From contig JACCVC010000103.1 of assembly GCA_013698305.1 (NCBI GenBank), positions 1 to 37,706 on the forward strand: a stretch of 37,706 nt of DNA, given 5' to 3'. The DNA comes from Chloroflexia bacterium. GTDB taxonomy: Bacteria; Chloroflexota; Chloroflexia; Thermomicrobiales; UBA6265. The position numbers were made by a program, and so were the translations under genes. Positions 1 to 7,971 of the stretch are shown piece after piece; the first letter of the stretch is position 1; every line of letters begins with the position of its first letter. The notes beneath the pieces were generated by a model. It was not told the origin of the DNA and made no database searches. It was given only the letters and a program-made list of their open reading frames with translations.

Positions 1-271
1 CACCGAGCCTACACAGCAGGTCGTTGCCCGACCCGCCATGGAGCACGTTGTCGCCGTCGGTACCGACCACCACCTGGCTTCCGGAACCACCCATCGCGGG
101 CGCCTGAACCAGCGAGTATCTGCCAAACTGCCCCTGACCTGTCCCTGACTGGGCAATCGCGACATCGCACAGGTCGTCACCGCTCAAGTCCTGCGCAGTC
201 ACCGCTTGGGCTGAACCGAACACGGTCAAAAGCATGGTCGCTACGAGGCCGACGGTGAAAAGTCGTTTCAT
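1..271 (-). CDS. Secreted protein with RTX-like calcium-binding repeat (partial, runs off left edge)
   Basis: The reading frame opens at an ATG (271-269) and stays open for 90 codons to the window edge, so only the N-terminus is visible. The start is set by an AGGAGG Shine-Dalgarno at 280-285, about 8 nt from the ATG. The product begins MKRLFTVGLVATMLLTVFG and continues into AQAVTAQD, a typical Sec signal peptide with cleavage near residue 23-26. Residues about 68-90 contain GTDGDN followed by GGSGNDLL, the aspartate/glycine nonapeptide of hemolysin-type calcium-binding repeats (PF00353). This suggests an exported, calcium-binding surface or secreted protein. Having an N-terminal Sec peptide differs from classic type I-secreted RTX toxins. 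It lies 169 bp downstream of the ABC operon but has its own promoter. The C-terminal function cannot be seen. Confidence 0.75.
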   Translation of the reverse strand, partial: MKRLFTVGLVATMLLTVFGSAQAVTAQDLSGDDLCDVAIAQSGTGQGQFGRYSLVQAPAMGGSGSQVVVGTDGDNVLHGGSGNDLLCRLG

Positions 272-380
272 GGTCCGATCCTCCTGACGCATTCGCAATT
301 CCAAGCGCTGACGGTCGTGGAGTCGTGTGAATGCTCACCCACTGGCGAAGTTGACGGCGGTTGCCTCGAAAGCCTGTTCA

Positions 381-409
381 ATCGTACCCACCCTACATAA
401 CGCGGTCAA
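381..409 (-). promoter_or_regulatory. Candidate sigma-A promoter of the secreted RTX-like protein
   Basis: On the minus strand TTGACC (409-404) is followed after 17 nt by TACGAT (386-381), close to the TTGACA/TATAAT consensus with ideal spacing. It would start transcription near 374, giving a leader of about 100 nt before the AGGAGG site of the gene at 271. It lies in the gap after the ABC ATPase stop. Confidence 0.5.
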
Positions 410-440
410 TCAAGCGGCAGAGCGTTACGCCTGGATGCGT

Positions 441-1304
441 TCAGTCGCCTAATGGAGGAGTTGGTCTCTCGCCTTCGTCGGATTCAGGTCGAGGCCACGA
501 GGCTGCCGATGGCGGAGCGTCGCGACCAAGCTCGTGCTCCAGCTCCTCCAGGGCGGCGCCGCCGGCCATGAGCGAGCTGATCTGCTCGCGGCTAGTCTCA
601 CCCTTGAGGTAGGTGCCTTCAGACCGGCCCTGACTCAAAAGCGTGAAGCGGTTGCCGATGGCCCAGGCGTGGTGGACGTTGTGAGTGATGAAGATCACCC
701 CCAGGCCTTGCTCCCTGGCGCGGGCGATGTACCGCAGCACGACACCAGCCTGCCTGACGCCGAGCGCGGCGGTTGGCTCATCCAAGATCAGGATGCGGGC
801 GCCGAAGTAGACCGCCCGCGCGATGGCGACGGATTGCCGTTCGCCCCCGGAGAGCGTCCCGACCGGCTGGGACGTGTCGCGGATGGCAATGCCCATCTGG
901 TTGAGCTCGACGCGGGTAATCTCGTCGGCGGTGGCGACATCGAACCGTCGGAACGGTCCCCATCCCGCCGTCGGCTCGTTGCCCAGGAAGAAGTTCCGGG
1001 AGATGCTCATCAGCGGGATCATCGCCAGGTCCTGATAGGCCGTCGCGATCCCGGCCCGGAGCGCGTCGCGAGGCGAACCGAACCGAACCGGATCGCCGTC
1101 GATGCGCATTTCGCCGTTGTCGGGCGGGTGGACACCGCTGAGGACCTTGATCAGCGTTGATTTGCCCGCGCCGTTGTCCCCGAGCAGGCAATGCACCTCG
1201 CCGCTGAACACGCTCATCGAGACGTCGTGCAGCGCCCGGACGTTGCCGAACGACTTGGAGATACTGGCGACATCGATCAAACCCGGGGCCGAGGAAATCG
1301 TCAT
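441..1304 (-). CDS. Sugar ABC transporter ATP-binding protein (CUT2 type, single ATPase domain)
   Basis: This 287-residue ATPase powers uptake of a carbohydrate across the membrane together with the permease and binding protein encoded just upstream. Walker A is GDNGAGKST at residues 42-50, the ABC signature is LSGGERQ near 152, Walker B is ILILDEPTAALG near 171, and the switch histidine is in FITHN near 207. There is only one nucleotide-binding domain, as in FrcA-like members of the CUT2 family; RbsA and MglA carry two domains in about 500 residues. The start ATG shares one base with the permease stop (TGATG), implying translational coupling. The last 40 residues are Glu/Pro-rich and fall outside the domain. 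The substrate cannot be read from sequence; a monosaccharide or polyol is expected. Confidence 0.9.
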   Translation of the reverse strand: MTISSAPGLIDVASISKSFGNVRALHDVSMSVFSGEVHCLLGDNGAGKSTLIKVLSGVHPPDNGEMRIDGDPVRFGSPRDALRAGIATAYQDLAMIPLMSISRNFFLGNEPTAGWGPFRRFDVATADEITRVELNQMGIAIRDTSQPVGTLSGGERQSVAIARAVYFGARILILDEPTAALGVRQAGVVLRYIARAREQGLGVIFITHNVHHAWAIGNRFTLLSQGRSEGTYLKGETSREQISSLMAGGAALEELEHELGRDAPPSAASWPRPESDEGERPTPPLGD

Positions 1305-2371
1305 CAGCGGACCTTCATTGCACGCACGCGGACGAATTGATTGAGCAGCACCGCGAACAGCACCATGCTGCCGAGGAACACCTGGAACCAGTCGGAGTCG
1401 ATGCCGACATAGATCATGCCCTGCTGGACCATGCCGTAGATCAGCGCGCCGATCGCAGCCCCGATGGCGGAGCCGTAGCCGCCCGTGAGCAGCGTGCCGC
1501 CGATGACCACGGCGATGATCGCATAGAACTCTCGCTGCTCGCCCTGGATTACATTGGCGCCGCGCAAGGCGAGCACCTGTATGACCGCCACCAGCCAGGC
1601 GGCAACGGCGGTCACGATGAAGAGCGAGATCTTGACCCGATTGACGGGCACGCCGACGTTATGGGCGGCCTGTTCGCTACCGCCTGAGCCGAATATCCAG
1701 TTTCCATACGGCGTGCGGATCAGCACCCAGGTCGCAAGTGCGGTCAGCCCGATCCACCAGAAAATGGAGATGGGAAACCCCGCCCCCAGGATCATGATTT
1801 TCGAGTCGAAGAGCCGTTGGGCAGATGCATATCCGGCTGCTTCGTCGAGGTCGCCAACGTTGGTGCGCCCGGTAACGATGCGGGTAATGGCGATGGTTAA
1901 TCCCCGGATGACGAAGAGCGTGGCGAGGGTGATGATGAACGATGGCAGGCGGGTTAACCGCACCAGCAACCCGTTGCCAAAGCCGACGGCGATGCTGACG
2001 AGCAGCGCGGCGAGCATCGCGAGCCAGAGATTGAGTTCGTATTCGACCGCCAGAATCGAAATGATCATGCCGGCCGCGCCGATCATAGAGCCGATCGAAA
2101 GATCGAACTCCCCGCTAATCATCAGCAGCGAAACCGCGATTGCAAGGATTCCGAGCTGTGCCGCCACTTCAAGGTAGCTCGCCGTGCCGCCCCACGAGAG
2201 AAAACCCCGATCGCCGGCGGCGATCGCGAAATACGCCCAAAGCGCGATCGCGCCCGCCAGGGCCCCGACCTCGGGTCGCAGCAGGAGGCGACGGAACATG
2301 CTCGATTGCTGGAGCCGGTCGTCCTGTTTGAGCGGTCGATCTTCGGAAGTGGCCGCGTTGGTAGCTGACAT
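1304..2371 (-). CDS. Sugar ABC transporter permease (BPD_transp_2, CUT2 type)
   Basis: This 355-residue integral membrane protein forms the channel of the CUT2 importer. About ten hydrophobic segments are visible, and the family hallmark GEFDLSIGS lies in the second to third helix region, corresponding to the G(I/E)xDLSVGS motif of RbsC/FrcC. The ATG at 2371 (MSATNAATS) is preferred over longer in-frame starts up to 2446. It sits after GGAAG, about 10 nt upstream, and the extra residues are not hydrophobic or conserved-looking. The first 30 residues are hydrophilic and cytoplasmic. The stop overlaps the ATPase start by one base. It lies 274 bp downstream of the binding-protein gene, with a strong hairpin between them. 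Confidence 0.9.
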   Translation of the reverse strand: MSATNAATSEDRPLKQDDRLQQSSMFRRLLLRPEVGALAGAIALWAYFAIAAGDRGFLSWGGTASYLEVAAQLGILAIAVSLLMISGEFDLSIGSMIGAAGMIISILAVEYELNLWLAMLAALLVSIAVGFGNGLLVRLTRLPSFIITLATLFVIRGLTIAITRIVTGRTNVGDLDEAAGYASAQRLFDSKIMILGAGFPISIFWWIGLTALATWVLIRTPYGNWIFGSGGSEQAAHNVGVPVNRVKISLFIVTAVAAWLVAVIQVLALRGANVIQGEQREFYAIIAVVIGGTLLTGGYGSAIGAAIGALIYGMVQQGMIYVGIDSDWFQVFLGSMVLFAVLLNQFVRVRAMKVR

Positions 2372-2604
2372 CTGGCGCGTTCTTCCATGTGGGGCGGATT
2401 CCATCGGGATACCCGCCCGGCGGGCTACAATGAATCTCACAAACATTGACGCGTAGTGGCATATTCCTTCGGCGTTGCTCAGGACATGCCTGTATCGGCC
2501 CGATCTGGCAATTCATCACCCTAGGCAGACATAGGATCTGCCGCTACGCGTCCGTTTTGTCGGAACTCAACTCACTCAACTCACAAACCGCCATTGCGAA
2601 ACGA

Positions 2605-2640
2605 GAGCAGGAGACGCAACCTTAATTGCGCCCCCTGCTC
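2605..2640 (-). terminator. Intercistronic hairpin after the binding-protein gene (processing or partial termination)
   Basis: Arms at 2605-2619 and 2626-2640 enclose a 6-nt loop. On the minus-strand RNA all 15 positions pair, two as G-U wobbles (GAGCAGGGGGCGCAA with UUGCGUCUCCUGCUC). It starts 5 nt after the binding-protein stop (2646). No clear U-tract follows, so it looks like an RNA-stabilising or partial terminator hairpin of the malE-malF kind rather than a full terminator. Confidence 0.65.
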
Positions 2641-2645
2641 GAGTG

Positions 2646-3611
2646 TTATCGGGTGCCTTCCTCGGTCAGGTCGATCACCTGATCGACGTTGCTGGCATCG
2701 ACGATGCCGGGGCCGGTCATCAACACGTCGTTGGCGACGGTGTTGCCGTTGGTCTGGTAGAGGGAGAGCAGCACGATCGGGAGATACCCCTGCAGGTACT
2801 GCTGCTGGTCAATGGCGAACAGCACAGTGCCGTCCTGGATGCCCTGCAGCACGTCCGGCGAGAGATCGAAGGTCGCGAGGGCGACGCTGTCAGTGGCTCC
2901 GGCGGCGTCGATCGCCAGCAGAGCAGGCTGCGCTCCGGTCGGGCCGAGGGCCATGATGCCGTCGATGTCAGGATTCGAGGTGATGGCCGCTTCGACGCGC
3001 TGTTGCGCCTCGGTCGGGTTGTTGAGGTCGACCACAAGCTGCTCGACCGTGCCGCCGCTCTCGCCAAGTCCATCAGTGAAGCCACGGCAACGGTCCTCGA
3101 GACCGACGTTGCCGGCTTCCTGGATCAGGCAGATCGCGGTGGTGACGCCGTTTTCACCCATCAACTGACCGCCGCCAAGACCTGCTTCGTACTCGGTCTG
3201 GCCGACGTGCAGCAGCAATCCAAGCTCCTCGGCGGTCTCAGCGCCGGAATTGATCGAGATCACCGGGATACCGGCTTCGACTGCCGCCTCAATGGACGGG
3301 GACAGCGCATCGGCATCGGGAATCGAGACAACGATGCCGTCCGGCTCGGACGCAACGGCGGCGTCGATCAGCTGCGACATCGCCACCATGTCGAACGTGG
3401 TCGGGGCCTGGTACTCAACTGTCACGCCCATGTCCTCTTCGGCCTGGGCGGTTCCGCGCTGGACGACCGACCAGAAGGGATCGGATGCCTGGCCGTGGGT
3501 GACGACGATAAAGCGAAGCTCTTCTTCCTCCTGAGCGGACGCCACGCCAACCGAGGCGGTGGTGCTGAGCAGGAGCGTCAGGACAAGCAGGAATCGGGAC
3601 AGGTTTCTCAT
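2646..3611 (-). CDS. Sugar ABC transporter periplasmic-type substrate-binding protein
   Basis: This 321-residue protein binds the sugar outside the membrane and delivers it to the permease. Residues 1-26 form a Sec signal peptide ending ASA before QEEEE. There is no lipobox cysteine, so membrane anchoring in this presumably monoderm cell is not explained. The rest matches the type 1 periplasmic binding fold (PF13407, RbsB/FrcB-like), with DPFWSVVQRG, the GIVVSIPDADAL strand-loop and GIPVISINSG. The start at 3611 is chosen because GGAGGTAA lies 6 nt upstream and a signal peptide follows directly; an in-frame extension to 3899 has neither. It is first in the operon binding protein, permease, ATPase. 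Four Cys are not obvious; ligand identity is unknown. Confidence 0.9.
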   Translation of the reverse strand: MRNLSRFLLVLTLLLSTTASVGVASAQEEEELRFIVVTHGQASDPFWSVVQRGTAQAEEDMGVTVEYQAPTTFDMVAMSQLIDAAVASEPDGIVVSIPDADALSPSIEAAVEAGIPVISINSGAETAEELGLLLHVGQTEYEAGLGGGQLMGENGVTTAICLIQEAGNVGLEDRCRGFTDGLGESGGTVEQLVVDLNNPTEAQQRVEAAITSNPDIDGIMALGPTGAQPALLAIDAAGATDSVALATFDLSPDVLQGIQDGTVLFAIDQQQYLQGYLPIVLLSLYQTNGNTVANDVLMTGPGIVDASNVDQVIDLTEEGTR

Positions 3612-3960
3612 GCGGGTTACCTCCTGAACAAAAATGATCGAATCGCCGATTGGACCCGGAACGCGGGAGCCACTTTCGAGAAAGTGGCCAAACTCCCGGC
3701 TGGCATTCGCAACGAGGTCGGTCCACTGTCGACAAGAGAATCCGCCACCATTCCCATGGAACGTATCCACTGTCCGAAAGCATGTGCCGCCAGCACGTGT
3801 ACGAAAAACAACCTTGTGCGTATGGCGCAATGATACAGCCCTGCCCCGTTGATGCAAGGCGCGAGCTTCGCGACCACCAGCCAGGACTGCACAAACCACC
3901 CGCGAGACACTTCTGCCACGCGGGTGTTCAGACGGGTAGGGTCAGTTTGCGAGGTCGGCG
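3612..3960 (-). promoter_or_regulatory. Intergenic region upstream of the sugar transporter operon, with a palindromic hairpin
   Basis: These 349 bases hold no convincing gene. The main structure is a perfect 9-2-9 inverted repeat at 3669-3688 (GCCACTTTC, GA, GAAAGTGGC), flanked by CGGGAG (3664-3669) and CTCCCG (3693-3698), which extend the stem with a small bulge. It lies about 60 nt before the binding-protein start. It could be an operator for a sugar-responsive repressor or a leader hairpin. I could not pick out a convincing -35/-10 pair. Nothing recognisable was seen in 3840-3960. Confidence 0.5.
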
Positions 3961-4191
3961 CTACCGGTTCGTCATGAACGTGCTGAGGAAATCGTTCTGG
4001 TCGGAGAAATAATCCTGCCCGATTTCCTTGACCTTGGAGATCAAACCGTCGTCCGCGCCCTTCGTCTGCAACTGCGAGACGACTTCGTCCTTCGATGCCG
4101 GGAAGTTCAGGTCTTCGGCGTACTGCTTGATGTCACCAATACTGCCGAGCTCGCCAGCGTTCCCGAGCGCATTCTTGACCTTGTCGAACAT
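3961..4191 (-). CDS. Small DUF2795-like protein
   Basis: This is a 76-residue cytoplasmic protein with no signal peptide or membrane segment. The start at 4191 has GGAGG 6 nt upstream. The stretch NFPASKDEVVSQL, followed by GADDGLISKV and a C-terminal FSDQNDFLSTF, resembles the short helical DUF2795 family (pattern yPaskdEL, gA.d.ll..l, f.s..dv). The function of that family is unknown. It lies 70 bp downstream of the MFS gene on the same strand and may be its last cistron. The family assignment rests on pattern memory and is moderate; that it is a real gene is well supported by the ribosome site and composition. Confidence 0.7.
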   Translation of the reverse strand: MFDKVKNALGNAGELGSIGDIKQYAEDLNFPASKDEVVSQLQTKGADDGLISKVKEIGQDYFSDQNDFLSTFMTNR

Positions 4192-4261
4192 GTGATGCCT
4201 CCGTGCTCATCGCAACCACCTGCGTGGTGAATCCGATGTTCAGAAGCACACGGCGCAAGGG

Positions 4262-5506
4262 CTATGCCACGTCTGGTTGCTCTGCGGCGTCTGGTGACTG
4301 CCACGCCTCTGGCACCGCCGACAGCCGCTGAACCTGAGCTTCGTCCGGCAGGAACCAGGCAACGCCGATGGTGATGATCACGAGGACTGGCAGGCTCCGC
4401 ATCGCGTTTTGCAGTCCGATCGCGTCGGCAAGCGCGCCGAAGAGCGGTGCGCTCAACGCGGCGGCGATAAAGCTCAACCCGAGAATCAGGCCGGACGCCA
4501 TGCCCGCTCTGCCCACCATCAGTTGCTGCGCCATCACCAGCAGGAGGGGCCCGGTGGAGGCGGCCAGCAGGCCGACCAGCGCGCCGGTGGCGAAGGCTGG
4601 CGGTCCCGGAAATTCAGCGAACAGGATGATCGCGGGGATAGTGAGCCATAGGGTAGCGAGGATCACGGTGCGTCGTCCGTACCGATCGGCCAGCGAGCCC
4701 GCGCCGAGCGCGCCGACCGCGCTGCCCAGCACCACCGTGGTCGCGAGCGGGCCGTAAAATCCCGCGCCGTAGCCGAGGCGCTCGTACCAGACCGGAATGA
4801 AGTTCTGCACGCCGATGGTCGGCACCATCCGCAACATCATCACCAGGATGACGATGGTGATGACCGTCAGTGGCAGTGACGGGGCTCCCCGCGCCCGCGC
4901 CGCCGCATCCTGATACCGGGAGCCGGTAAAGGAAACGTCTCGCATCACGAGCAGCATCCAGATCGCGATGCTGAGGCCGGGCAGGATCATCACCGCTGTG
5001 CCCCGCACGCCGAACACGGTGAACAATACCGCGCCGACGATCGGTCCCAGGGCGACGCCAAGGGTGCCACCGGTGACGTACACCGACATCGCGGTGTTCT
5101 TCTGCCCCTCGGGGATCACCGCGTTGGCGTTGAGCGCCCCGAACGGGTGAAATGCGCCGGAGCCAAGCCCCGCCAACGACGCGAGGATCAGCAGCGTCTC
5201 GAAGCTCGGCGCGAAGCCGATGGTCGCGAAGAGGAGCGCCGTCCAGGCCATCGCCAGACCGGTGAATCTGGTACCGAACTTGTCGGCGATATAGCCAAAC
5301 AGCGGCTGGGAGATAGAGGAGACCCCGCCATAAGCGAGGGACACCAGCGCGACGGACTGGAGGTCGAGATCGAACCGGTCGGTCAACAGCGGGTACAGCA
5401 CTGGCAGGAGCCCGGCGTACATATCGATGGTGAAGTGCCCGGACGACAGGATCATCAACGGTCGGTTTTTCAGGACGTCGTAACGGGATGTTGGCATTCT
5501 TGCCAT
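4262..5506 (-). CDS. MFS transporter, fosmidomycin-resistance (Fsr)-like
   Basis: This 414-residue protein has twelve predicted hydrophobic segments typical of a major facilitator superfamily carrier. The first helix contains GHFTIDMYAGLLPVLYPLL and the fourth-fifth region GSGAFHPFGA, both reminiscent of the Fsr branch, which exports small molecules by proton antiport. The loop between helices 2 and 3 has GYIADKFGTRFTG, the usual MFS signature between the first two helix pairs, repeated as GSLADRYGRRTV after helix 8. The start at 5506 is used; a second ATG lies 9 nt later (5497). A weak AGAGG is 12 nt upstream of the first. The substrate is unknown. A short DUF2795-like gene follows. Confidence 0.85.
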   Translation of the reverse strand: MARMPTSRYDVLKNRPLMILSSGHFTIDMYAGLLPVLYPLLTDRFDLDLQSVALVSLAYGGVSSISQPLFGYIADKFGTRFTGLAMAWTALLFATIGFAPSFETLLILASLAGLGSGAFHPFGALNANAVIPEGQKNTAMSVYVTGGTLGVALGPIVGAVLFTVFGVRGTAVMILPGLSIAIWMLLVMRDVSFTGSRYQDAAARARGAPSLPLTVITIVILVMMLRMVPTIGVQNFIPVWYERLGYGAGFYGPLATTVVLGSAVGALGAGSLADRYGRRTVILATLWLTIPAIILFAEFPGPPAFATGALVGLLAASTGPLLLVMAQQLMVGRAGMASGLILGLSFIAAALSAPLFGALADAIGLQNAMRSLPVLVIITIGVAWFLPDEAQVQRLSAVPEAWQSPDAAEQPDVA

Positions 5507-5659
5507 TGACGTTTCTAGCCTCTGTTAAACGGGTCGAGGATCCTGTACGGATGTTGGGATGACACCTGCCCGTGACACGCCAACGTCGTTGTACCCTCCG
5601 GCGTCGCGGAGGTCAATCGCACCTTTTCGATAGTACCCGCCGAGTGCGTGGAGACATGC

Positions 5660-5728
5660 TTGCGGGACTACTGCGAAATCGCCTACACTACTACCCATTG
5701 CGCTCGGGATGGCCACCCATCCCGTTTT
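5660..5728 (+). promoter_or_regulatory. Candidate promoter followed by a terminator-like hairpin
   Basis: TTGCGG (5660-5665) and TACACT (5684-5689), 18 nt apart, form a plausible but weak promoter for the plus-strand cluster. About 10-15 nt after the expected start lies a hairpin with 8-bp arms CGGGATGG (5705-5712) and CCATCCCG (5717-5724) and a run of four T. This could be an early terminator or attenuator ahead of the genes at 5777 and 5983. The rest of 5507-5776 shows nothing else. Confidence 0.35.
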
Positions 5729-5776
5729 GTGGTGCGCTGCCCCAGGAGCATCTACACCAGGAGACACCAGACCGAC

Positions 5777-5914
5777 ATGGCGAAAGATACCCAAATGCCG
5801 GAGCTGACACGCGACGACGTAGCGGCCCTGATCGACATTTTGCGCAAGGCCGGGCGACCGATGACGACCGACGAGCTTGTTGCCGCCTTGCGAGAGGCCG
5901 CCGCTCAAGGTTAA
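5777..5914 (+). CDS. Small helical protein of unknown function (45 aa)
   Basis: A 45-codon frame opens with ATG at 5777; AGGAG at 5759-5763 is a little far, 13 nt upstream. The peptide contains LTRDDVAALIDILRKAGRP followed by MTTDELVAALREAA, two regular amphipathic helices joined by a Gly-Arg-Pro turn, like the first helices of a winged-helix or RPB-type domain. No family was recognised. It precedes the large winged-helix-like protein by 68 bp on the same strand, and its helix pattern resembles that protein's N-terminal domain, so the two may be related or work together. A longer in-frame extension back to 5648 has no ribosome site and reads through the candidate promoter hairpin, so it was rejected. 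Confidence 0.55.
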   Translation: MAKDTQMPELTRDDVAALIDILRKAGRPMTTDELVAALREAAAQG

Positions 5915-5982
5915 GCCGCCTCACAAACCTCCATAACCTCAACGTCGAAATCGTTTCAATTCACGCACGGGAGACATCATCT

Positions 5983-7971
5983 ATGGTGGCAGAACACACG
6001 GAACCTGCCGTTTCCTTCAATGGCACCAAGGCGCAGAAGGAGGTAGCGGAGCGGGCGTTTCAGGCGCTGCGAGCCAGAGGCATGTTCGGCTCGAGCTATG
6101 CGCCAATTCAGGTGAGCCTCGCCTCGCTGGAGGCGTATCTGACGTCGGATTCCGAGGTTCGCGCCGATACCATTCACAAGGCGCTCGCCGCCAATGATCA
6201 GGTTTTTGCCCTGATCACGGTGAACGACGAAGCGTACGTCGTTACCTCACGACAGGGCACGCCGCCGCTGGAGATGCGACTCGACAACCGCCACAGTTTC
6301 CCGGAGCGATTCATCACGCCCGAGCCAGCGCCGGAACGCCCACTGCGGACCGCCAAGCCGGTGCCGAAGATCGTCATCAACGCCGAAATCGCGGCCCAGA
6401 TTTCCGACACGCGCGACGAGATCGCCAGTGTCGAACGCGATCTCGAAGTGCTGGACGGGATCACTGCACCACCAGAACGCGAGATGGGCGGCGTGACGCT
6501 GGAGCGCCTTGCGAAGGATGTCCCGCCGGTTGTTGAAGAAGCGCCAGTCGCCGATATCCCCGGGTCCGAGACGGACGAGCCAGTGGCAGCCGAGGCGCCT
6601 GTCGCCCCGGACGAGTCCACGCTGAAACTGGAGGAAGTCGAGGAGGAAGCCGCCCCTGAGCCAGAGGTTGTCCCAGAGGACATAGCCCCTGTGGCCGAGG
6701 TGGTGGCAGCCGAGCCGGAAGAAGTTGAACAGCAAGCAGCGGAACTGGTCGTCGAGGAGACGCCGGAGCCAGTTGCGGTCGTCACCCCGCCGGTGAGCCA
6801 ACGCGAACCCATTGTCGAGGAGGTCGCCGCGCCGGCGCCTGTGCCAGCGCGCCAGTTGTCGGACTTCTCTGGCTTCACTGACGACGCGCTCAGTGCGGCG
6901 ATACAGGAACGGATCGAGAAGGAATCCCGGTTCGCCAGGTTCGGTGATCGCTGGATGGCCGAGGATCAACTCGTCCGGCTCAGCCGTGGCAACCTCCGCC
7001 GCATCGCCGACGACATCAACGAGCAGGAGCGGCCGCTGACCGATGACGTGCTCGCGCAGGATGTGCTCGGAGCCCGGCGCAGCTCGCCTGACTTCGCCAC
7101 TATCCGGTTCGCGCTGAACTACCGCCTGTCGTCCGAGCGCGGTTTCGAGTTCATTGGCACCCACGATCAGCCGTTCTGGGGTACGACCGAGCTTTCCGCT
7201 ATCGGCACCACCCGGCGCAAGGCCAGCGACATCGGCACGGACTACCGGTATCTGGTCGACGAGGCGCCGCTCGGGTCTACCGATCCCCGCTCGGCGACCT
7301 CGGTCGAGCACACGCTTTCGTTTTACGAGTTCACCTATGGACTGCTGCCGCTCGACGAGAAGCTGCAATCACTCCTGCCCGCTCCGGTGATGGCGGAGCA
7401 GCGGGCGGCGGTGATCACGGTCGAGATTCCCCAATTCGAGAACTCGGTTTACCTGGTCGAGGTCCGCTATCCGACCCAGACCCGTGGCGGGTTCCTGCTC
7501 GGGCTCGATGACTTCTACGAGGAAAAACTGGTGCCAGGCGCGATGCTCTCAATCCAGGCGACCGACAACGACGGTCACTACAAGATCGAATACCTGGAGG
7601 ATGATGAGCAGCAGGATCGGTTCCTGGAGCTCGACGACCGCCGTGCCGCCAAGTACGTGTTCCGACCGCTGACATACGACACAGCCGTGTCGAGCGAGTG
7701 GCTGGTTACGGAGGGTCGATTCCCGCGACTCAGCTCCGAGAAGCCGTTGAGCGAGCGACGTCGACGGCGGATCGAGGATGTCGTCGAGGCGACCTTCGAG
7801 CGAGTGGGCGAGCAGGACGGCAAAACCTGGACGGCAACGTTCGATGATGTACTCGTGGCGGTCAACATCGAACGACCCGCATCCGAGACCTCGCTCCGCT
7901 CGGCCATCGAGGGAATGCCCTCGGTGTCCGATGACGGGTCCGGTATTCTCACTTATGACTCAGCATCCTGA
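5983..7971 (+). CDS. Large unrecognised protein: winged-helix-like N-terminus, acidic linker, novel C-terminal region
   Basis: This 662-residue protein was not recognised. The ATG at 5983 is chosen for its GGGAG site 9 nt upstream; the frame stays open to 5572 but the added residues are Arg-rich noise. Residues about 12-95 (AQKEVAERAFQALRARGMF through VNDEAYVVTS) have the helix-helix-helix-wing pattern of a HARE/winged-helix DNA-binding domain. Residues about 178-290 are a Glu/Pro/Val/Ala linker with repeats such as VVPEDIAPVAEVVAAEPEE. Residues about 290-430 again look helical with a winged end (ESRFARFGDRWMAEDQLV). The last 230 residues are mixed alpha/beta. No membrane segment or signal is seen. 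The stop overlaps the next gene by 17 nt, so the two products are probably made together. Confidence 0.8.
   Translation: MVAEHTEPAVSFNGTKAQKEVAERAFQALRARGMFGSSYAPIQVSLASLEAYLTSDSEVRADTIHKALAANDQVFALITVNDEAYVVTSRQGTPPLEMRLDNRHSFPERFITPEPAPERPLRTAKPVPKIVINAEIAAQISDTRDEIASVERDLEVLDGITAPPEREMGGVTLERLAKDVPPVVEEAPVADIPGSETDEPVAAEAPVAPDESTLKLEEVEEEAAPEPEVVPEDIAPVAEVVAAEPEEVEQQAAELVVEETPEPVAVVTPPVSQREPIVEEVAAPAPVPARQLSDFSGFTDDALSAAIQERIEKESRFARFGDRWMAEDQLVRLSRGNLRRIADDINEQERPLTDDVLAQDVLGARRSSPDFATIRFALNYRLSSERGFEFIGTHDQPFWGTTELSAIGTTRRKASDIGTDYRYLVDEAPLGSTDPRSATSVEHTLSFYEFTYGLLPLDEKLQSLLPAPVMAEQRAAVITVEIPQFENSVYLVEVRYPTQTRGGFLLGLDDFYEEKLVPGAMLSIQATDNDGHYKIEYLEDDEQQDRFLELDDRRAAKYVFRPLTYDTAVSSEWLVTEGRFPRLSSEKPLSERRRRRIEDVVEATFERVGEQDGKTWTATFDDVLVAVNIERPASETSLRSAIEGMPSVSDDGSGILTYDSAS

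Noticed and set aside
5572..5982. Longer start for the large winged-helix-like protein
   Set aside because: No ribosome site, Arg-rich composition, and it would overlap the 45-residue gene; ATG 5983 has a good GGGAG.
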